Positions 5,164 to 5,376 of a stretch of DNA of 5,376 bases are shown piece by piece. Where the stretch lies: positions 233-5,608 of the forward strand of contig PMBA01000268.1 of NCBI GenBank assembly GCA_003152795.1, read 5' to 3'. Each line of letters begins with the position of its first letter. Position 1 is the first letter of the stretch. This DNA comes from Acidobacteriaceae bacterium (GTDB taxonomy: Bacteria > Acidobacteriota > Terriglobia > Terriglobales > Acidobacteriaceae). The translations under genes were made by a program, and so were the position numbers. The notes under the pieces were generated by a model. The model saw only the letters and a list, made by a program, of their open reading frames with translations, searched no databases and was not told the origin of the DNA.

Positions 5164-5376
5164 CTATTCTTTACCTCCAGGCGCCTTTTTCTCGGGACGA
5201 GCAGCGCTCTGTGGACGAGCCTCAGGCCGAGGTGCAGCTTGTTGACGAGGTGCAGCCTGTTGACGAGGGGCAGGTTGCGCACGAGTTGCAGTCTCCGGAC
5301 GAGGAGCGCTCTGTGGACGAGCCTCAGGCCGGGGTGCAGCCTGTTGACGAGGGGCAGCCTGCGCACGGGCCGCCTT
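5164..5376 (-). CDS. C-terminal end of a Pro/Ala/Arg/Gln-rich protein (runs off the right edge)
   Basis: The minus-strand frame entering at 5376 stays open to TAG at 5166-5164, giving 70 residues. They are almost entirely hexapeptide-like units such as A-A-P-R-Q-Q and A-A-P-R-P-E, and close with P-E-K-K-A-P-G-G-K-E. Two longer units share P-R-P-E-A-R-P-Q-S-A. Such basic, proline-rich disordered tails are common at the C-terminus of exported or envelope proteins in Acidobacteriota, but this tail alone does not identify a family; the folded part lies outside the window. This frame is preferred over the two alternatives because its codon repeats give regular A-P-R-Q units ending in a charged tail, whereas the overlapping frame yields an L/R/H-rich string that runs past the repeats into non-coding DNA. 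A weak hairpin (5148-5162) follows its stop. Confidence 0.75.
   Translation of the reverse strand, partial: KAARAQAAPRQQAAPRPEARPQSAPRPETATRAQPAPRQQAAPRQQAAPRPEARPQSAARPEKKAPGGKE
5195..5376 (-). repeat. Imperfect in-frame tandem repeat, 102-bp period
   Basis: GGACGAG(C/G)AGCGCTCTG starts at 5195 and again at 5297, and the following ~28 bp match at all but one base. The period, 102 bp, equals 34 codons, so the duplication keeps the reading frame. The 5195 copy holds an additional 18-bp unit (one extra A-A-P-R-Q-Q) relative to the 5297 copy, which is cut by the window edge. Shorter 18-bp units are nested inside. This is the expected signature of slippage or unequal exchange in a low-complexity coding tail. 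Confidence 0.8.

Noticed and set aside
5013..5366. Minus-strand frame rich in Leu/Arg/His across the right-edge repeats
   Set aside because: It is the off-by-one shadow of the A-P-R-Q repeat frame that ends at 5164. It continues through the intergenic DNA and the hairpin repeat.

Overview
The window looks like chromosomal DNA from a free-living, moderately GC-rich Gram-negative-type bacterium. The gene mix suggests Acidobacteriota (Terriglobia / Koribacter-like): a WXXGXW-repeat exported protein, a DUF3309 micro-protein, an exported PF04185 phosphoesterase, a Pro/Ala/Arg/Gln-rich exported-looking tail, and GC-rich hairpin repeats between loosely packed genes. This assignment is inferred from family recall, not from a phylogenetic marker.

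Layout. At the left edge is the 5' end of an unrecognised minus-strand gene (1-100) with a very good ribosome-binding site. Reading away from it is tRNA-Gln(CUG) with encoded CCA (217-290) and a plausible promoter. A gene-free stretch follows. Then come a small exported WXXGXW protein with a His/Asp-rich tail (749-1087), a compact structured repeat that can fold as a three-way junction (1114-1171), a second long non-coding stretch, and a 68-residue orphan protein (1714-1920).

The centre holds a divergent pair of exported hydrolases. A zinc-dependent phospholipase C-like protein (PF00882 type) lies on the minus strand (1938-3275). A phosphoesterase of the PF04185 (phospholipase C / AcpA-like acid phosphatase) family lies on the plus strand (3429-4451). 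They share about 150 bp of upstream DNA. The two folds are unrelated but both families are associated with phosphoester or phospholipid cleavage outside the cytoplasm, so a shared envelope-phospholipid or phosphate-scavenging role is a reasonable inference, not a demonstrated one.

The right part holds a strong hairpin between convergent genes (4483-4513), a 51-residue DUF3309 membrane micro-protein on the minus strand (4589-4744), two inverted copies of a ~32-bp hairpin repeat flanking that gene (4526-4558 and 5049-5080), and the C-terminal 70 residues of a low-complexity protein entering from the right edge (5164-5376).

There is no CRISPR array, transposase, integrase, rRNA or obvious defence system. 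The most unusual material is the divergent two-fold hydrolase pair and the two kinds of structured intergenic repeat.
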